Positions 16,751 through 26,004 are shown, numbered from the stretch's first letter. The stretch: DNA of 64,000 bases from Halopenitus persicus (GCF_900107205.1 NZ_FNPC01000008.1:1-64000); one strand, 5' to 3'. A program made the numbers and translations. The notes: generated by a model from the letters alone, not told the origin.

Positions 16751-18355
16751 ATGAACGTACTCGTGACGGATCCGATCGCGGATGCGGGCCTCGATCGGCT
16801 CCGGGACGCGGGCCATACCGTGGAGACGGCCTACGACATCGAGGGCGGCGACGCGCTCGTCGAGGCGATCGAGGGAGTCAACGCCCTGATCGTCCGGTCG
16901 GGGACCGAGGTCTCCCGGGAGGTCTTCGAGGCGGCCGACGATCTGGTCATCGTCGGCCGGGCGGGGATCGGCGTCGACAACATCGACATCGACGCCGCGA
17001 CCGACCACGGCGTCATCGTGGCGAACGCGCCGGAGGGCAACGTCCGCGCCGCCGCCGAGCACACGGTCGCGATGACCTTCGCGGTCGCGCGCTCGATCCC
17101 GCAGGCGCACGGCCGCCTGAAGGACGGCGAGTGGGCGAAAGGCGAGTTCCTCGGGTCCGAGGTGAACAACAAGACGCTCACGATCGTCGGCCTCGGCCGC
17201 GTCGGCCAGGAGGTCGCCAAGCGGCTCGACTCGCTCGGGATGGATCTGGTCGTCTACGACCCCTACATCTCCGAGGAGCGCGCCGAGCGAATGGGCGCCG
17301 AGCTCGTGGAGGACCTCCACGACGCGCTGGCGGCCGGCGACTTCGCGACGATCCACACCCCGCTGTTGCCCGAGACCGAGGGAATGATCGGCGAGGAGGA
17401 GCTCGCCCAGCTCGAGGGGGGCTACCTCATCAACTGCGCCCGCGGCGGGATCGTCGACGAGGACGCCCTCGCGGCGGCCGTCGACGACGGCACGCTCGCC
17501 GGGGCGGCGCTCGACTCGTTCGCGACCGAGCCGCTCCCGGCCGACTCGCCGCTGCTCGACGTCGAGGACGTCGTCGTGACCCCGCATCTCGGCGCCGCGA
17601 CCGAGGCTGCCCAGGAGAACGTCGCGACCGACACCGCCGACGCGGTGATCGCGGCGTTCAACGACGAGCCGGTCATCAACGCGCTCAACGCGCCCTCGGT
17701 CGACGAGAGCGCGTTCCCGCGCATCGAGCCGTACATCGACCTCGCCGAGACGGCCGGGAAGGTCGCCGCCCAGCTGCTCGAGGGGCGCATCACTGAGATC
17801 GAGGTGACCTACGAGGGCGACATCGCCGCCGAGGAGGTGGACCTGGTCACCGCCTCCGCGCTCAAGGGCGTCTTCGAGCCGCTGGAGTGGCAGGTCAACG
17901 CGGTGAACGCCCCGCAGCTGGCCGAGGACCGCGGGATCGACGTCGTCGAATCGAAGAGCCGCCAGAGCGAGGACTTCCAGAGCATCGTCCGGGTCACCGT
18001 CCACAACGGCGACGAGGCGCTCGCGGTCGAGGGGACGCTGTTCGCCGGCGACGACCCGCGGATCGTCCGGATCGACGGGTTCCGCGTCGACGCGGTCCCC
18101 TACGGCCACATGCTCGTCGCCCGGAACGCGGACACGCCGGGCGTCATCGGCCTCATCGGGACCGTCCTGGGCGACCACGACGTGAACATCGCCGGGATGT
18201 TCAACGCCCGCGAGGTCCACGGCGGCGAGGCGATCACGGTGTACAACCTCGACCAGGAGGTCCCGGACGCGGCGGTCGAGGAGCTGCTTGCCGACGACCG
18301 GATCATCTCGGTGACGGAGATCACCCTCGACGCGGCGAACGGGCGCGAGGAGTAG
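16751..18355 (+). CDS. serA: D-3-phosphoglycerate dehydrogenase
   Basis: A 534-aa long-form SerA, oxidising 3-phosphoglycerate to 3-phosphohydroxypyruvate in serine synthesis. The substrate domain starts MNVLVTDPIADAGLDRL. The NAD-binding Rossmann motif is VGLGRVGQEVAKRL near residue 140. The catalytic His region is NCARGGIVDEDAL followed by VTPHLGAATEAAQ. The additional intervening domain and a C-terminal ACT domain (DTPGVIGLIGTVLGDHDVNI) are present; ACT usually gives serine feedback. AAAGGATTAA about 20 bases before the ATG is a plausible TATA element. Confidence 0.97.
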   Translation: MNVLVTDPIADAGLDRLRDAGHTVETAYDIEGGDALVEAIEGVNALIVRSGTEVSREVFEAADDLVIVGRAGIGVDNIDIDAATDHGVIVANAPEGNVRAAAEHTVAMTFAVARSIPQAHGRLKDGEWAKGEFLGSEVNNKTLTIVGLGRVGQEVAKRLDSLGMDLVVYDPYISEERAERMGAELVEDLHDALAAGDFATIHTPLLPETEGMIGEEELAQLEGGYLINCARGGIVDEDALAAAVDDGTLAGAALDSFATEPLPADSPLLDVEDVVVTPHLGAATEAAQENVATDTADAVIAAFNDEPVINALNAPSVDESAFPRIEPYIDLAETAGKVAAQLLEGRITEIEVTYEGDIAAEEVDLVTASALKGVFEPLEWQVNAVNAPQLAEDRGIDVVESKSRQSEDFQSIVRVTVHNGDEALAVEGTLFAGDDPRIVRIDGFRVDAVPYGHMLVARNADTPGVIGLIGTVLGDHDVNIAGMFNAREVHGGEAITVYNLDQEVPDAAVEELLADDRIISVTEITLDAANGREE

Positions 18356-18455
18356 GCGACGAGCCCGGGAAATGGGCGGCGACGAACCCGTCGTGAATCG
18401 CCGGGACCCGTCGCGAGAAAGAGGCTGCGACGGTGCAGTCGGGTCCTTTTAACCG

Positions 18456-19739
18456 TCAGTCCGCGAGCAGCTCGAGCACGGCGTCGACGTCGTTGGCGAC
18501 CGGCTCGGGGTCGTTGCCGGCCTCGTAGGCGGCGTCGGGGTCCTTCAAGAGGTGGCCGGTCGTCAGGCAGACGACGCGCTCGTCGGCGTCGACGACGCCC
18601 TCGCGGCGGAGCTTTCGCAGGCCGGCGACGCTGGCCGCGGATGCGGGTTCGACGCCGATGCCCTCGTTGGCGAGCGCGCGCTGTGCGTCGGTGATCGCCT
18701 CGTCGGAGACGGCGACGGCGGTGCCGCCGGTGTTCCGAATGCCGGGCAACGCCTTCGGCGCGTTGACCGGGTTGCCGATCCGGATCGCGGTCGCGCGCGT
18801 CTCGACGTCCTCCCACCGGCGGATCTCGTCGGCATCCTCCTCGACCGCCTCGACCATCGGGGCGGCGCCGGCGGCCTGGACGCCGGTGAGCTTCGGGACG
18901 TCGTCGACGTCGAGCGCGCCCGACCGGACGAGCTCCCGAAACGCCTTATAAAGCGCCGCGGTGTTGCCGGCGTTGCCGACCGGCAGGACGATCCGGTCCG
19001 GGTACGTGCCGTGGTCGGCGTGGAAGGCCTCGAGGATCTCGAAGCCGATCGTCTTCTGACCCTCGAGCCGGAACGGGTTCAGCGAGTTGAGCAGGTAGGC
19101 CTCGCCGCGGGCGGCAAGCTCCTGGACGATGTCGAGGCAGGCGTCGAAGTTGCCGTCGACCTCGAGGATCCGCGCGCCGTGGAGGCTGGCCTGCGCGACC
19201 TTCCCGGCCGCGACCTTGCCTGCCGGCAGGAGGACCAGCGTCTCGAGGTCCGCCCGGCCGCCGTAGGCGGCGAGCGCGGCGGAGGTGTTGCCCGTGGAGG
19301 CGCACGCGAGCGCGCCGACGCCGAGCTCCTCGGCGACGCGGACGCCGACGGTCATCCCGCGGTCCTTGAACGAGCCCGTGGGGTTCATCCCCTCGTGTTT
19401 GATCCGGAGCGTCTCGACGCCGACGTCGGCCTCGAGCCGCGGCGCCTCGTGGAGCGGGGTATCCCCCTCCGGCAGGGTGACGCCGAGGTCGAACGGGAGC
19501 GCCTCCCGGTAGCGCCAGACGCCGCGGTCGGGCCCGTCCGTGGACGCGCCGTCGCCGAAGTCCTCGAAGGTCGGCGGGGTCTCGTACCGAGCCTCCAGCA
19601 GGCTCTCGCAGTCGTCGCAGGTGTAGCGGACGTCCTCGAAGGGGGCGAACGTGGAGCCGCACGCGATGCAGGCGAGCCACACCCCGTCGTCGGCGCACTC
19701 CGGGGCGTCCGGCGCGGACGTGTCGAGATCGAGCGTCAT
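18456..19739 (-). CDS. thrC: Threonine synthase
   Basis: A 427-aa PLP enzyme converting O-phosphohomoserine to threonine. An N-terminal zinc-ribbon (CIACGSTFAPFEDVRYTCDD) is typical of archaeal ThrC. The PLP lysine lies in PTGSFKDRGMTVGV, the phosphate-binding loop in PVGNAGNTAALYKAF, and the C-terminal Ser/Thr-rich site around VVCLTTGHLLKDP. The start at 19739 (MTLDLDTSAPDAPE) is preferred; the frame continues upstream through 27-bp repeats and is not protein-like there. It is convergent with serA, with a 100-base gap. Confidence 0.96.
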   Translation of the reverse strand: MTLDLDTSAPDAPECADDGVWLACIACGSTFAPFEDVRYTCDDCESLLEARYETPPTFEDFGDGASTDGPDRGVWRYREALPFDLGVTLPEGDTPLHEAPRLEADVGVETLRIKHEGMNPTGSFKDRGMTVGVRVAEELGVGALACASTGNTSAALAAYGGRADLETLVLLPAGKVAAGKVAQASLHGARILEVDGNFDACLDIVQELAARGEAYLLNSLNPFRLEGQKTIGFEILEAFHADHGTYPDRIVLPVGNAGNTAALYKAFRELVRSGALDVDDVPKLTGVQAAGAAPMVEAVEEDADEIRRWEDVETRATAIRIGNPVNAPKALPGIRNTGGTAVAVSDEAITDAQRALANEGIGVEPASAASVAGLRKLRREGVVDADERVVCLTTGHLLKDPDAAYEAGNDPEPVANDVDAVLELLAD

Positions 19740-19816
19740 CGTTTCAGGGTTACCCCGCCGAGGTAAAAGGTGGACGGTCCGGGCGGCCGGCGGTGACCCC
19801 GGACCGCGGCGCAGGG

Positions 19817-19897
19817 GTCCTCGAGGGCAGCGACGCTGCGGGGATCCTCGAGGGCAGCGATGCCGCGGGGGTCCTCGAGGACAGCGACGCCGCGGGC
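19817..19897. repeat. Three tandem 27-bp units between thrC and the DUF5828 gene
   Basis: Three 27-base units start at 19817, 19844 and 19871, sharing the core TCCTCGAGG(G/A)CAGCGA followed by (C/T)GC(C/T)GCGGG. They end just before the stop codon of the DUF5828 gene (19901). The units differ at only a few positions. No coding function is apparent; they may fold into GC-rich hairpins around the CTCGAG core. Confidence 0.85.
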
Positions 19898-19900
19898 GGC

Positions 19901-20587
19901 TCAGGTCGTGGTCGACTTCGACTCGTCCTCGGTCTCGGGGAGATCGACGCCCTCGGCCGCCTCCAGGTTGGCGGTCTCCTTCTCGGCGGCGACGTGCCAC
20001 CGGTCGACCGTGGACTCGTACTCGGCGAGGATCTCCGAGACCTCCGCCTTCAGGTCGTCGTCGTTGACGTTCACCTCGAAGACGAACTCCTCGTCGGCCT
20101 CGCCGCGCCCGACGCGCTGGATGTTGGCGCTGATCAGCTCGTTGTCGAAGTAGTAGGGCGCGAGCTGGGTCATCACGTTCCGGTAGACGGTGTCCTCGAC
20201 CTTCCGGATCGCCTTCCGGCCGGCGGAGTCGGCGGCGCGCGCGACGTGTTCGATCGACTCGCCCCACCGGTCGATCGCCCCCTCGTTGTCCCCCGCCTCG
20301 ACCTTCTCGTAGGACTCCGAGAGCTTCTCGCCGGCGGTCTTCATGTCCTCGCTCGCGGTCTTGCCTGCCTTCTCCCCCTCGCCCTTACTCACGGACGCCT
20401 GCTCGGCCGTCTTCGCGGAGACGTCCTCGTCGATCCGCTCGTGGGTTCGCGGGCGCCACTCGTCCCACTCGTGGAAGGCGTCGTCGTTGACGCCCGCCTC
20501 CCGGAGCGCCTGCGTGATCTTCTCGCCGTGTTCGACCATATCCCCCCAGTCCCCGCGGACCTTGAACCCGGAGATGCTCTCTTCCAT
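19901..20587 (-). CDS. DUF5828 family haloarchaeal protein
   Basis: A 228-aa soluble acidic protein matching the haloarchaea-specific DUF5828 family. It begins MEESISGFKVRGDWGDMVEH and contains long charged helices, probably coiled coil, from about residue 55 to 130, then VMTQLAPYYFDNELISANIQ and a C-terminal alpha/beta segment (EEFVFEVNVNDDDLKAEVSE). The function is unknown. The start at 20587 fits the family N-terminus. It is divergent from the cupin gene, with about 100 bases between. Confidence 0.85.
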   Translation of the reverse strand: MEESISGFKVRGDWGDMVEHGEKITQALREAGVNDDAFHEWDEWRPRTHERIDEDVSAKTAEQASVSKGEGEKAGKTASEDMKTAGEKLSESYEKVEAGDNEGAIDRWGESIEHVARAADSAGRKAIRKVEDTVYRNVMTQLAPYYFDNELISANIQRVGRGEADEEFVFEVNVNDDDLKAEVSEILAEYESTVDRWHVAAEKETANLEAAEGVDLPETEDESKSTTT

Positions 20588-20688
20588 CGGTTGGCCGAGG
20601 CGTACGTAACGGAGGCGTAAAGCCTCTCCGACGCCGCGGGACCGGATCCGCCGGCGGGTTTTTGGTGGTCGCCACGGAGGAAGGTCGT

Positions 20689-21093
20689 ATGGGCTATCGC
20701 GTCGTCGATCCCGATTCGGTCGAACCGGCCCCGGACCGACCGTGCGAGATGCGCGGGCTGACGGAGCCGGCGGGGCTCTCGGAGTTCGCGATGAACCGCT
20801 ATCGCGCGGCGCCGGGCGAGCAGATCCCGCTGGCGTATCACTACCACGAGGAGCAGGAGGAGGCGTTCTACGTGCTCTCCGGCGAGCTGGCCGTCGAGAC
20901 GCCGGGTGAAACCTACGAGGTGCCAGCCGGGCAGGTGTTCGCCGTCGATCCGGGCGACCCCCAGCGCGCGTACAATCCCGCGGACGCCGAGGAGGCGGTC
21001 GAGGTGCTCGCGATCGGGGCGCCGCAAACGACGGGCGACGCCAAGCCGTACGAGTCGGCCGAATCCGACGGGGTTGAGAGGCTGACCGAGTGA
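20689..21093 (+). CDS. Cupin-domain protein
   Basis: A 134-aa single cupin barrel. Motif 1 is YHYHEEQEEAFYVLSGELAVE (two His and a Glu as metal ligands) and motif 2 is VFAVDPGDPQRAYNP, where the usual His is replaced by Gln/Arg. Such small cupins may bind metals, sugars or act as isomerases; the substrate is not predictable. A strong ribosome-binding sequence GGAGGAAGG precedes the ATG, supporting the start at 20689 and a leadered transcript. Confidence 0.88.
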   Translation: MGYRVVDPDSVEPAPDRPCEMRGLTEPAGLSEFAMNRYRAAPGEQIPLAYHYHEEQEEAFYVLSGELAVETPGETYEVPAGQVFAVDPGDPQRAYNPADAEEAVEVLAIGAPQTTGDAKPYESAESDGVERLTE

Positions 21094-21150
21094 CTCGGGA
21101 CCGACGAACGGGGCGGATCGACGCCGCGTCGTTGGACGCCGGACCGGACG

Positions 21151-21291
21151 TCAGGCGGCGTCGTCGTCGCCGTTCCCGGGAGCGTGCGCCTCGTCGTGTC
21201 TGGAGTCCCACACGAACCAGAGCATCACGAGCGTCATCCCCGCGATGGCGACGCCGGACACGATCGTCGCGGCCGTAATGAGCGTCTGCAT
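21151..21291 (-). CDS. Small single-span membrane protein
   Basis: A 46-aa protein of the form [20 protein letters not shown] followed by LVMLWFVWD, one membrane helix and a short charged tail ending DDDAA. A TATA-like TTTATATC (minus strand, about 21311-21318) lies 20-27 bases before the ATG, supporting expression as a leaderless transcript. No function can be assigned. It is convergent with the cupin gene and divergent from pyrD. Confidence 0.65.
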   Translation of the reverse strand: MQTLITAATIVSGVAIAGMTLVMLWFVWDSRHDEAHAPGNGDDDAA

Positions 21292-21440
21292 ACCTCCGGA
21301 TCCGCCGGCGATATAAATCAACGTGTCGGCTTCGGTCGATCGGAATCGCGAACCGATCGGGGAGTCGAACCGTGTCGATTTTGCCCCGCCGGGGCGAGGA
21401 TCGACGGGATTCTTGACCGTCGAGCGCGACCGCTTCGACG

Positions 21441-22502
21441 ATGAATCTCTACGACGCGTGCAAGCCGGCGCTGTTCGCGCTCCCGCCGGAGACGGCACAC
21501 CGGGCGACCCACCGGCTGTTGCGGACGGTCCAGGGAACCCCGGTGACGGAGCTCCTCCGGCGGCGGTACGTCGTCGCGGACGACCGGCTCCGGACCACGG
21601 CGTTCGGCTGCTCGTTCCCGAATCCGGTCGGCGTCGCGGCGGGGTTCGACAAGAACGCCGAGATCCCGCGCGCCCTGGCCGCGCTCGGGTTCGGTCACGT
21701 CGAGGTCGGCGGCGTCACCGCGGAGCGGCAGCCGGGGAATCCCCGGCCACGGATGTTCCGACTCCGGGCGGACGAGGCGCTCATCAATCGGATGGGATTC
21801 AACAACCAGGGCGCCGACCGCGTCGGCGAGCGGCTCGCGACCGAACCGCTGCCGGACGTCCCGGTCGGGATCAACATCGGGAAGTCGAAGTCGACGCCGC
21901 TGGCGGAGGCCCCGGCCGACTACCGGTACACCTACGAGCGCGTCGCCGACGCCGGCGACTACTTCGTGGTCAACGTCTCGAGCCCGAACACGCCGGGACT
22001 CCGGTCGCTGCAGAACCGGGACGCCCTCGAGTCGATCCTCGGAGAGCTGGTCGACGCGGGCGCCGATCCCCTGCTCGTGAAGCTCTCGCCGGACCTGCCG
22101 CGGCCCGCCGTCGAGGAGGCGTTGGCCGTCGTCGACGACCTCGACCTGGACGGCGTGATCGCGACCAACACGACGACGGAGCGGCCCGACTCCCTACGAA
22201 GCCCGCAGCGCGCCGAACGCGGCGGTCTCTCCGGGAAGCCGATCGAGGAAACCGCGACCGACCTGATCCGGTTCATCGCCGAGCGGACCGACGCGCCGAT
22301 CGTCGGCGTGGGCGGGGTCGACGATGCGGCCGGCGCCTACGGGAAGATCCGCGCCGGCGCGTCGGTCGTCCAGCTGTACACCGGGTTGATTTATAAGGGT
22401 CCGAGCATCGCCCGCGACATCAACGCGGGACTCCTCGAGCTGCTCGAGCGCGACGGGTTCGAGTCGATCGAGGCGGCGGTTGGTGCGGACCTGCGTAAAT
22501 AA
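21441..22502 (+). CDS. pyrD: Dihydroorotate dehydrogenase (quinone, class 2)
   Basis: A 353-aa FMN enzyme of pyrimidine synthesis. The N-terminal amphipathic region (YDACKPALFALPPETAHRAT) is the membrane-associating extension of class 2 enzymes. The FMN and orotate site is seen in NPVGVAAGFDKNAEIP, RMGFNNQGADRVGERL, INIGKSKSTPLAEAP, VVNVSSPNTPGLR (catalytic Ser of class 2) and GVGGVDDAAGAY. The length fits. It ends at an AT-rich stretch that may serve as a terminator. Confidence 0.97.
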   Translation: MNLYDACKPALFALPPETAHRATHRLLRTVQGTPVTELLRRRYVVADDRLRTTAFGCSFPNPVGVAAGFDKNAEIPRALAALGFGHVEVGGVTAERQPGNPRPRMFRLRADEALINRMGFNNQGADRVGERLATEPLPDVPVGINIGKSKSTPLAEAPADYRYTYERVADAGDYFVVNVSSPNTPGLRSLQNRDALESILGELVDAGADPLLVKLSPDLPRPAVEEALAVVDDLDLDGVIATNTTTERPDSLRSPQRAERGGLSGKPIEETATDLIRFIAERTDAPIVGVGGVDDAAGAYGKIRAGASVVQLYTGLIYKGPSIARDINAGLLELLERDGFESIEAAVGADLRK

Positions 22503-23043
22503 GTAAGTATGTTAGATATACGACTATAAATCTATTAAACCAGATTTAATATATTTTCAAAGGGGCATACTGACCGATCCTGGGAAGTCATCGGATCCCG
22601 ATCTGTGATCGCATCAACCTCCAGCCGTCCTCGATAAAAATCAAGGTTAGGGGATGCGTACCGGTAGTCGATCGGCCTCGAAGCGGATCTCGATCCGCCT
22701 CCGAATCCACGATGGTGAACTGGATCGCCCATCCACGATCGTACATCCGTATGTTTTGAATATGTTCGAGTAATACCAATATAAATGAACGTGCTGTTTT
22801 GGAAACAGTGGAAAACGGATCATTCAATGAGAACGTGATTAGATCCACCGTCTCGTACCGAATTCCCATTAAACATCAATTAAACATATTACTTTGTATA
22901 TTTATATGAATGAATCAGGACGGGCCCGCGTGCTCGGATCGGTCCGGGACCGCCGACCGGTCCTCGAACCGGTCGGCCGAACGGCGAATTCCTCCGAATG
23001 AGGGTGCAACCGACGCACAGACGGTCGCTCGCCGTGAATCCGC
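22503..23043. other. AT-rich gap between pyrD and uspA, no convincing gene
   Basis: About 540 bases, of which the first 400 are far more AT-rich than the surroundings. An inverted repeat ATTAAA-CCAG-ATTTAAT lies at about 22533-22549 just after pyrD and may help termination. A 93-codon minus-strand frame (22588-22869) is open but I do not recognise its product, and it is overlapped by another open frame, so it is not called. The region may be decayed mobile DNA. Confidence 0.5.
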
Positions 23044-23487
23044 TCAATCGCCCCGAACGAAGGTGACGGGGCTGGGTGCGTTCAGGATGACCTCCTGGGC
23101 CGTGGAGCCGAAGACCGCCTTCCCGGTCGGGGAGCGCTTGCGGCCGCCCACGACGATGAGGTCGGCGTCCGCGTCCTCCGCGAGCTCGACGATGCGTTCG
23201 CCGTGGCTGCCGACCGACCCGCGGACGTCGGTCGAGACGCCGGCGTCCGCGAGCCGTTGGTCCAGCTTGCGAACGATCGTCGACCGGCGAGCCACGTCGT
23301 CGGGGTTCGGAACGCCGGGAATGTCGAGCCGGTCGAGGATGGTGTCGTACTCGTCCTCGGTGAACACGTGGGCGATCGTGACCGTCGCGTCCGCGGGGCC
23401 GGCGATGTCGGTCGCGGTCGACACGAGCTCGTCGACGCGGTCGTCGTCCGACGGTCCGACGGCCAACAGAAGCGTCTCGAGTGCCAT
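23044..23487 (-). CDS. Universal stress protein, UspA family
   Basis: A 147-aa single Usp domain. It starts MALETLLLAVGPSDDD, and the ATP-binding signature G-2x-G-9x-G-S is intact as VVGGRKRSPTGKAVFGSTAQ near the C-terminus, followed by VTFVRGD. It is probably a dimeric nucleotide-binding stress or regulatory protein. A GTTTACGC element about 25 bases upstream is a likely TATA box. Confidence 0.93.
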   Translation of the reverse strand: MALETLLLAVGPSDDDRVDELVSTATDIAGPADATVTIAHVFTEDEYDTILDRLDIPGVPNPDDVARRSTIVRKLDQRLADAGVSTDVRGSVGSHGERIVELAEDADADLIVVGGRKRSPTGKAVFGSTAQEVILNAPSPVTFVRGD

Positions 23488-23533
23488 ACCGGACGTGGCG
23501 GTGGACGGCGCGTAAACGTTTCGGTCCGACCGA

Positions 23534-24736
23534 TCAGACTTTCGCCGCGAGCCGGTCCGCGACGTGTTCGCCGTACGGAAGCGAACAGGTCAGCCCGGGG
23601 GAGACGGCGTTGAGGACGTGGACCGCGTCGTCCGTCTCGATCGAGAGCGGGTCCTTGACCAGCTCGCCGTCGGCGCTGACCAGCTGGGCGCGGATCCCCG
23701 CGTAGCTTTTCTGCAGATCCTCGCCGCGAACCTCCGGGACGAGGCGTTGCGACGCCTTCGTGAACGCGCGCTTCCGGTAGGACTTGTTCAGCTCCGCGGC
23801 CGCGACCGACAGCATCGTCCGGGACGCGATGAGCTTTCGGAACCCCTCGTAGGAGAGCGTCTCGTACAGCTCCCCGGGATCGACGTCGGTGTTCTCGTAG
23901 GCCTCGCGGCCGAACGCGAGGACAGCGTTCGGCCCCACGATCACCTTCCCGTCGGTCCGGCGGGTGTAGTGGACGCCGAGGAAGGGCAGCTCCGGATCCG
24001 GGGTCGGGTAGATCATCGTTTGACACAGGTCCGTCTTCTCGGGCACGAGCTCGTAGTACTCGCCGCGGAACGGGATCACCTGGTAGTCCTCCCCGACGCC
24101 GACCTGGTGGGCCAGCGTGTCCGCGTGGAGCCCCGCCGCGTTGACGAGGTAGTCGGCCTCGACGTCGCTGTTGCTCGTCCGGATGCGGTAGCCCGTCCCC
24201 GAGCGATGGATCGCCGAGACCTCGTGTCCCAGATACAGCTCGACCCCCGCCTGCTGGATCTCACGGCCCAGCGTGTAGACGTACTGCTGGGAGTCGACGG
24301 AGGCGGCCTCGGGCGCGTACAGCGCCGCCTGGCCGGCGGCGTGCGGCTCGTGGTCGCGGATCGCCGCCTGCGAGCCGAGCAGCTCGTATTCGACGCCGTT
24401 CGCCTCCGCCTGGGCGGCCAGCTCGTCGAGATAGGCCTCCTCGCGGTCGGTGGTCGCGACCACGAGCACCCCGCACTCCTCACACGGGATGTCGTGTTCC
24501 GCGCAGTACTCCTTCATCCGGCGCGTGCCCGCGGTGGCGAACTCCGCCTTCACCGAGTCGGGCGGATAGTTGAACCCGGGGTGTAACACGCCGGAGTTGC
24601 GCCCGCTCTGGTGTTCCGCGAGGTGATACTCCTTCTCCAGAACGCAGACGTCGAGGTCGGTGCCCTCGGCGAGATGTTTCGCCGTGGAGAGCCCCACGCA
24701 ACCGCCGCCGACGATCGCCACATCGTGATGTACCAT
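23534..24736 (-). CDS. lhgO: L-2-hydroxyglutarate oxidase/dehydrogenase
   Basis: A 400-aa FAD enzyme of the DAO family oxidising L-2-hydroxyglutarate to 2-oxoglutarate. The FAD-binding motif is DVAIVGGGCVGLSTAKHLAE at the N-terminus. Family-typical sequences are EHQSGRNSGVLHPGFNYPPD, the middle GIRAQLV with DPLSIE, and the C-terminal NAVSPGLTCSLPYGEHVAD. The start at 24736 is set by MVHHDVAIVGG and a T-rich promoter about 25 bases upstream. It sits at the edge of the sugar-acid island, whose predicted end product is also 2-oxoglutarate. Confidence 0.9.
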   Translation of the reverse strand: MVHHDVAIVGGGCVGLSTAKHLAEGTDLDVCVLEKEYHLAEHQSGRNSGVLHPGFNYPPDSVKAEFATAGTRRMKEYCAEHDIPCEECGVLVVATTDREEAYLDELAAQAEANGVEYELLGSQAAIRDHEPHAAGQAALYAPEAASVDSQQYVYTLGREIQQAGVELYLGHEVSAIHRSGTGYRIRTSNSDVEADYLVNAAGLHADTLAHQVGVGEDYQVIPFRGEYYELVPEKTDLCQTMIYPTPDPELPFLGVHYTRRTDGKVIVGPNAVLAFGREAYENTDVDPGELYETLSYEGFRKLIASRTMLSVAAAELNKSYRKRAFTKASQRLVPEVRGEDLQKSYAGIRAQLVSADGELVKDPLSIETDDAVHVLNAVSPGLTCSLPYGEHVADRLAAKV

Positions 24737-24787
24737 CGGTGACCGGGTATGGGGGGCGGGTAGAAAAACCCACGCACCGACGGCGAG

Positions 24788-24840
24788 TGGACGACCGGTC
24801 AATAGCCCAGCGACCACGGATGGACGACCGGTCAATAGCC
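24788..24840. repeat. 20-bp exact direct repeat at the MFS 3' end
   Basis: The sequence TGGACGACCGGTCAATAGCC is present at 24788-24807 and 24821-24840. The second copy contains the stop codon of the minus-strand MFS gene; the first lies 33 bases beyond it, in the gap to lhgO. It looks like a small duplication of the gene's 3' end. Confidence 0.9.
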
Positions 24841-26004
24841 GAGATCGAGGACGTAGTTGACCACCAGCGCCGCCAGCACGACCCCGAGGAACGCTGCGAG
24901 GATCATAAACGCCGCAGCCCACCCGACCGTATCGGCGAGGAATCCGGTGGTGACGGAGCCGAACGAACTGCCCACGAGGTAGACGGTGCGAACGAGCCCA
25001 AAGCCCATCCCTTGCTCGCGCTCGGACAGCTCGTCGACGAGCCGGGGTTCGACCGTGACCGCCATCCCGAGCCCGATGCCGATCAGCACGACCGCGACCG
25101 CGATCCCGACGATCCCGGGCGCGAGGACGAACGACGCCATCCCGAGCACGCTCGTCAAGAGGCTGACGCCGACGCCGAGATCGCGGTCGTAGGCGTCCGA
25201 GAGCGCGCCGAGCGCGGGCTTGACCGCGGCCTGGACGACGAAGTACGACGAGAAGACGAGGCCGGCCGTCGTCGCCGACAGGCCGCGCTCGGCGATGAGG
25301 AAGGTGGGCAGAAACGACGCCGCCCCCTGCCAGACGAACGCGCCGGCCGCCGCGATCACGGCGGTGAAGGCGACCGTCGGCCGCGAGAGCAGGTCGATCG
25401 CCGGGGCGATCCTGATACGGTCACGCATCGGTTGGTCGGGACGCTCCGGCTCGGTCTCACGCACGAACAGCGCGAACGCGGCGAATGCAGGGATGGCGAT
25501 CACGGCGCCGATCGCGACCGCCGGTCGCCAGCCGTATCGGGCGCCGACCCAGGCGGCCACGGCGGGCGCGACGAGCCCGCCGGCGGGTGCGCCGATCGTG
25601 TGGACCCCGATCGCCGTCCCGATGTCGTCGTAGGTTCGGGAAAGCAGCGTCGTCGCGGTGCTGTAGTGGAGTCCCGCGACGGCGCCCAGCAGGATCACGG
25701 CGGCGATGAAGACGACGTAGATCGGCGCGGTGGCGACGAGCAGGCTCAACAGGCCCGTCCCGCCGACCGCCACGAGGATGACGCGGCGTTCACCGTAGCG
25801 GTCGCCGAGGATCCCGCTGGGGTACTGCGAGAGCGCGTAGGCCATCCACATCCCCGTCAGCGCGCCGCCGATGACGGTGTTCGAGACCCCGAAGGACGCG
25901 GTGATCCGCGGGACGACCGGACTGATCGCGAGCCGGCCGACCATCGTGGCGAAGAACGCGACGGTGCACAACGAGAGGACGGTGTGTCGATAGTGCCAAC
26001 GCAT
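24832..26004 (-). CDS. MFS transporter
   Basis: A 390-aa twelve-segment major facilitator carrier. The loop 2-3 motif is visible as GILGDRYGERRVIL, and the N-terminus is CTVAFFATMVGRLAISPVVP. It most resembles organic-anion/sugar-acid or drug-type MFS proteins of haloarchaea. It lies upstream of lhgO on the same strand with a 95-base gap, so it may import a hydroxyacid or sugar acid used by the island. That role is inferred from position only. Confidence 0.85.
   Translation of the reverse strand: MRWHYRHTVLSLCTVAFFATMVGRLAISPVVPRITASFGVSNTVIGGALTGMWMAYALSQYPSGILGDRYGERRVILVAVGGTGLLSLLVATAPIYVVFIAAVILLGAVAGLHYSTATTLLSRTYDDIGTAIGVHTIGAPAGGLVAPAVAAWVGARYGWRPAVAIGAVIAIPAFAAFALFVRETEPERPDQPMRDRIRIAPAIDLLSRPTVAFTAVIAAAGAFVWQGAASFLPTFLIAERGLSATTAGLVFSSYFVVQAAVKPALGALSDAYDRDLGVGVSLLTSVLGMASFVLAPGIVGIAVAVVLIGIGLGMAVTVEPRLVDELSEREQGMGFGLVRTVYLVGSSFGSVTTGFLADTVGWAAAFMILAAFLGVVLAALVVNYVLDLGY

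Noticed and set aside
22588-22869. 93-codon minus-strand frame in the AT-rich gap
   Set aside because: Not recognised, overlapped by another open frame, no clear promoter spacing; long frames arise easily where AT-rich and GC-rich DNA meet.
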